Made by a program: the position numbers and the translations under genes
In this document: piece by piece, positions 6,685 through 8,870 of the stretch
Numbering within the stretch: position 1 is the stretch's first letter
Layout: every line of letters starts with the position of its first letter
Notes under the pieces: model-generated
What the model saw: the letters and a program-made list of their open reading frames with translations, nothing else
Database searches by the model: none
What the model was told of the DNA's origin: nothing
Origin: Chloroflexota bacterium
GTDB taxonomy: Bacteria > Chloroflexota > UBA5177 > JANWHV01
Length of the DNA: 8,870 nucleotides
NCBI GenBank assembly: GCA_025450375.1
Contig: JANWHO010000004.1
Span: forward strand, 1 to 8,870
Reading direction: 5' to 3'

Positions 6685-7776
6685 TCAGGGCATCTCCACG
6701 CACGAGTAGTCACCTAGCGTGAGCCGGTAGGCGCGGGGACGGCGCCGGATCCGTCCCACCCTGGCCCGCCGGCCGATGACGCTGCTTTCGATCGGCGTAT
6801 CGATGTCCTCGATCAGGCTGTGCTCCATCACGATACTGAACTGCACCTCGCAGCGGCGGACTACACAGTGGTGGTCGATGGCGGTGAAGGGGCCGATGAA
6901 ACATTCGCTGATCTCGGTCCCGGCGCCGATGGTGAGCGGGCCGCGGAGGACGGAGTTCGTGATCCGCGCCCCCTCCTCGACGCGGATCGGGCCCACCAGG
7001 GAGCTGGCGCTGTCCACCTCTCCCCGGATCGCCGGTTCCAGACGCTCCAGAACCAACCGATTCGCCTCCAGCAGATCTTCCATCTTCCCGGTGTCGATCC
7101 ACCAGCCTTCCAATCTGCACGGGCGGACCTCGCTGTCATGATCGATCAGCCATTGAATGGCATCCGTGATCTCCAGCTCGCCGCGGGGAGAGGGTGCGAT
7201 GGCGCGGGCGGCGGTGAAGATGCGCTGATCGAACATATAGATGCCGACCAGAGCCAGGTTACTGATCGGCGGCCGGCCCGGCGGGGGTGGGGAGGGCTTC
7301 TCCACTAAACGGCTGATCCGATCCCCATCCAGGATCGCCACCCCGAATTGTTCCGGATTCGCCACCGGAGTGAGCAGGATCTGGGCGCTGGCGCCCTGGC
7401 TCATGGCAGCCTGGAACTGGTCGACCAAGCCGCCAATCCCGTCACGGAGGAAATTGTCTCCCAGGTACATGACGAATGGGCTCTCACCGAGCCAGGCTTC
7501 CGCCGTGAGCACGGCGTGGGCCAATCCCAGCGGTTGCGGTTGATCGATGAAGGTGATCTGGGCCCCAAACTGAGCCCCGTTGCCAAGGGCGGCTCGGATC
7601 TGATCGCCGGTCTCGCCCACGATGACCGCGATCTCGCTGATCCCGGCCCGGACCAGATCCTCGATCACATAGAACAGGACCGGCTTATTGGCGATGGGCA
7701 CCAGTTGCTTGGCCCCGGTAAAGGTAAAAGGGCGCAGGCGCGTTCCCTTGCCGCCGCTGAGCACCAGGCCCTTCAT
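6685..7776 (-). CDS. rfbA: Glucose-1-phosphate thymidylyltransferase, long form with left-handed beta-helix tail
   Basis: This 363-residue enzyme joins dTTP and glucose 1-phosphate to give dTDP-glucose, the first step towards dTDP-rhamnose and other deoxysugars. The nucleotidyltransferase domain occupies about 1-245. It has the signature LSGGKGTRLRPFT (6-18), KQLVPIANKPVLFY (23-36), LGDN (105-108) with the metal-binding Asp, VEKP (158-161), GELEITDAI (199-207) and WWIDTG (225-230). Residues 255-345 show the hexapeptide-like pattern of a left-handed beta-helix (VGPIRVEEGARITNSVLRGPLTIGAGTEIS). This identifies the longer RmlA/StrD type found in archaea, actinobacteria and Chloroflexota rather than the ~290-residue enterobacterial RmlA. 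The start is backed by a strong ribosome site. The dTDP-4-dehydrorhamnose reductase gene lies upstream on the same strand, separated by 378 bp containing a repeat element. RmlB and RmlC are not in the window. Confidence 0.93.
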   Translation of the reverse strand: MKGLVLSGGKGTRLRPFTFTGAKQLVPIANKPVLFYVIEDLVRAGISEIAVIVGETGDQIRAALGNGAQFGAQITFIDQPQPLGLAHAVLTAEAWLGESPFVMYLGDNFLRDGIGGLVDQFQAAMSQGASAQILLTPVANPEQFGVAILDGDRISRLVEKPSPPPPGRPPISNLALVGIYMFDQRIFTAARAIAPSPRGELEITDAIQWLIDHDSEVRPCRLEGWWIDTGKMEDLLEANRLVLERLEPAIRGEVDSASSLVGPIRVEEGARITNSVLRGPLTIGAGTEISECFIGPFTAIDHHCVVRRCEVQFSIVMEHSLIEDIDTPIESSVIGRRARVGRIRRRPRAYRLTLGDYSCVEMP

Positions 7777-7780
7777 CCGC

Positions 7781-7790
7781 GCCCCCTCCC
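7781..7790 (-). promoter_or_regulatory. Ribosome-binding site of rfbA
   Basis: The minus strand reads GGGAGGGGGC, with a GGGAGGGG core five to twelve bases before the ATG at 7776. A possible -10 box, GATAAT, lies at 7798-7803 on the minus strand, without a good -35 partner. The rest of 7777-7901 shows only a short direct repeat (CGGCTCGA near 7818 and 7834) and no gene. Confidence 0.55.
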
Positions 7791-7901
7791 CCGTTCAATT
7801 ATCCGGTTATGTCCCACGGCTCGATGTCACCCGCGGCTCGACATGTTAGAGCATAGCGGCAGGGAAGCTGTTCCGCCCACTGGGATGCGGTGGCCCCGTG
7901 C

Positions 7902-7945
7902 CCTGAAACACAGATGGCACAGATTGCCACGGATGCCACAGATGA
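7902..7945. repeat. Left arm: four CACAGAT heptamers
   Basis: Heptamers begin at 7909, 7918, 7928 (variant CACGGAT) and 7937, separated by 2-3 bases. The outer end CCTGAAACACAGAT is the exact complement of the right arm's outer end. Confidence 0.75.
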
Positions 7946-7955
7946 CTCCACTGAG

Positions 7956-8069
7956 TCAACGATCTGTGTTCTGGTCACCATCGGCGAACAGTACCACGCC
8001 GTTGATCATCCCAAGGAAAGACGCCTTCGTGTCCGCTCCAGCCAAGCTCACAATGGCAGAGCCAGGCAT
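7956..8069 (-). pseudogene. Possible remnant of a PycTM (DUF5706)-like membrane effector gene
   Basis: A 37-codon frame inside the repeat element reads ATG...TGA on the minus strand. Its residues 12-26 are ADTKASFLGMINGVV. This pattern, A-D-T-K-A-S-x-L-x-x-x-N-G, is what I know from the first membrane helix of PycTM/DUF5706 proteins, the membrane-acting effectors of Pycsar-type anti-phage systems. After NGVVLFADGD the frame leaves any membrane-like sequence and stops next to the left arm. The upstream part lacks a plausible N-terminal domain. It would thus be a short internal fragment, decayed or captured by the element. No cyclase gene is near. A chance match in a short frame cannot be excluded. 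Confidence 0.33.
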
Positions 8070-8100
8070 CCATCATCCAACTCGGGTTGGGTCGGGAAGG

Positions 8101-8144
8101 CTATCTGTGTCATCTGTTCGTATCTGTGCTATCTGTGTTTCAGG
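8101..8144. repeat. Right arm: four ATCTGTG heptamers
   Basis: Heptamers begin at 8103, 8112 (variant ATCTGTT), 8122 and 8131. This arm ends 10 bases before the stop codon of the reductase gene (8155), so the element lies immediately behind that gene and any read-through transcript would contain the foldback. Confidence 0.75.
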
Positions 8145-8154
8145 AAAGCAGGAA

Positions 8155-8870
8155 TCAAGGTGCCGCTATGGCCTCAATCTCCCCCAGGTACCGGACCAGG
8201 GCGTCCCGCCAGGGAGGCATCGTGATCCCCAGTGTGACTAGCCGCTCACCAGACAGCACGGAGTAGGAGGGGCGGCGCGCCCGATCGGGCAACGCCTCGC
8301 TCGATGCAGGGGATAACGGCACATCAAGCTTGGCCAGTTCCAGAATAGCCTGGGCGAATTGATACCAGGTACAGGCGCCCGCGTTGGTCACGTGCAGCAG
8401 CCCGCCGACCGGCCCTTCGGCCAGGCTGAGGATGGCTCGGGCCAGGTCGGGTGCGTAGGTAGGGCAGGTCGTCTGATCGTTCACCACCCGCAATGGCTGC
8501 CCGGCGGCAGCCTGGCGCACGATGGATCGCACGAAGTTGCCGCCTTTCCCTACCTCCGCGCCGGCGGTGCCGAAGACGGCGCTGGTCCGAACGATCAGGG
8601 CCCGGTCGCCCGCGTAGGCGCGGACCAGGTGCTCCCCAGCCAGCTTACTGGCGCCATAGACGCCGAGGGGCGCCGGGAGATCATCCTCCCGGTAGGGGCG
8701 GCCCAGCGCGCCGTCGAATACGTAGTCGGTACTCACATGGACCATCCGCGCCCCGATCGCGGCGCAGGCGCGAGCGATAACGGCCGGAACACTCGCATTG
8801 ATCGCGAATGCCAGTTCCGGCCGCCGCTCAGCTTCGTCTACTTTGTTATAGGCGGCGGCATTGATCACCA
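8155..8870 (-). CDS. rfbD: dTDP-4-dehydrorhamnose reductase, partial (start lies beyond the window)
   Basis: This short-chain dehydrogenase/reductase family enzyme reduces dTDP-4-dehydro-rhamnose to dTDP-rhamnose with NAD(P)H. The visible 237 residues begin at VINAAAYNKVDEAE, a conserved segment that normally lies about 60 residues in, so the Rossmann glycine motif is outside the window. Visible family marks are HVSTDYVFDG (44-53 of the visible part), catalytic YGASK (Y71, K75), LIVRTSAVFG (91-100), VVNDQTTCPTYAPDLARAI (128-146, substrate-binding segment) and the C-terminal RRPSYSVLSGERL (198-210). The first visible codon is GTG, but it is internal Val, not the start. The gene is upstream of rfbA on the same strand, consistent with one dTDP-sugar cluster. 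The 378-bp gap with the repeat element may weaken co-transcription. Confidence 0.9.
   Translation of the reverse strand, partial: VINAAAYNKVDEAERRPELAFAINASVPAVIARACAAIGARMVHVSTDYVFDGALGRPYREDDLPAPLGVYGASKLAGEHLVRAYAGDRALIVRTSAVFGTAGAEVGKGGNFVRSIVRQAAAGQPLRVVNDQTTCPTYAPDLARAILSLAEGPVGGLLHVTNAGACTWYQFAQAILELAKLDVPLSPASSEALPDRARRPSYSVLSGERLVTLGITMPPWRDALVRYLGEIEAIAAP

Larger units (their letters stand above)
7902..8144. mobile_element. MITE-like element with heptamer-array terminal inverted repeats
   Basis: The two ends of this 243-bp block are imperfect inverted repeats: 7902-7945 matches the reverse complement of 8101-8144 at 35 of 44 positions, with the outermost 14 bases identical. Each arm is four heptamers, CACAGAT on the left and ATCTGTG on the right, starting at 7909, 7918, 7928, 7937 and at 8103, 8112, 8122, 8131. 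Both arms therefore have the same 9-10-9 spacing. One more ATCTGTG stands inside at 7962. A small hairpin (TGACTC-CACT-GAGTCA, 7943-7958) follows the left arm. There is no transposase and no convincing target-site duplication. It fits a non-autonomous foldback element or a dispersed intergenic repeat family. It fills most of the 378-bp gene-free gap between rfbA and the reductase gene. Confidence 0.6.

Noticed and set aside
7902..8144. CRISPR array
   Set aside because: The repeat unit is 7 bp with 2-3 bp between copies, and the arrays are inverted relative to each other. There are no spacers of CRISPR size and no cas genes.
7890..8225. Plus-strand frame covering the repeat element, with AQIATDATDD and ICVICSYLCYLC stretches
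   Set aside because: Those stretches are the heptamer arrays read as codons. The frame also runs into the reductase gene on the opposite strand.

Overview
The window is GC-rich, densely coded bacterial chromosome with short intergenic gaps and ATGA-type overlaps. Several features fit a Chloroflexota-like organism: a long-form RmlA, a stand-alone XisI-family protein, an ECF sigma/anti-sigma pair with a beta-propeller sensor, a five-helix sulfite-oxidase-type membrane protein, and CACAGAT/ATCTGTG repeat arrays. This is inference from gene content only. No rRNA, tRNA or CRISPR array is visible.

Layout. (1) 43-3713, minus strand: a tightly packed operon, moxR-type AAA+ ATPase -> membrane-anchored molybdopterin (sulfite oxidase-fold) protein -> family 2 glycosyltransferase. 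The junctions have 0 bp spacing and a 4-bp overlap, and the operon ends in a perfect 15-bp hairpin that abuts the last stop codon. (2) 3714-3814: a divergent intergenic region. (3) 3815-6222, plus strand: an ECF sigma factor overlapping (ATGA) a zinc-finger anti-sigma factor. The anti-sigma continues through one membrane helix and a low-complexity linker into an extracytoplasmic TolB/WD40-like propeller. (4) 6339-6641, minus: a 100-residue XisI-like protein without a visible XisH partner. (5) 6685-8870, minus: two nucleotide-sugar genes, glucose-1-phosphate thymidylyltransferase and a dTDP-4-dehydrorhamnose reductase cut by the window edge. They are separated by a 378-bp gap.

That gap holds the least ordinary DNA in the window. 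A roughly 243-bp element (7902-8144) has imperfect 44-bp terminal inverted repeats, each made of four heptamers (CACAGAT / ATCTGTG) at the same 9-10-9 spacing. Its interior carries a 37-codon reading frame with the motif ADTKASFLxxINGVVL, which resembles the first helix of PycTM (DUF5706) membrane effectors of Pycsar-type defence. I read it as a decayed gene fragment; this is a motif-level inference.

How the genes may work together. The sigma/anti-sigma pair is a one-component envelope-sensing switch. The moxR operon probably matures and secretes a redox protein: a twin-arginine motif before its fifth helix suggests combined Sec/Tat export. The rml genes supply dTDP-sugars for surface glycans. 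No complete new system can be demonstrated here; the strongest leads are the repeat element with its embedded remnant, the polytopic Sec/Tat molybdoprotein with its MoxR partner, and the propeller-bearing anti-sigma factor.
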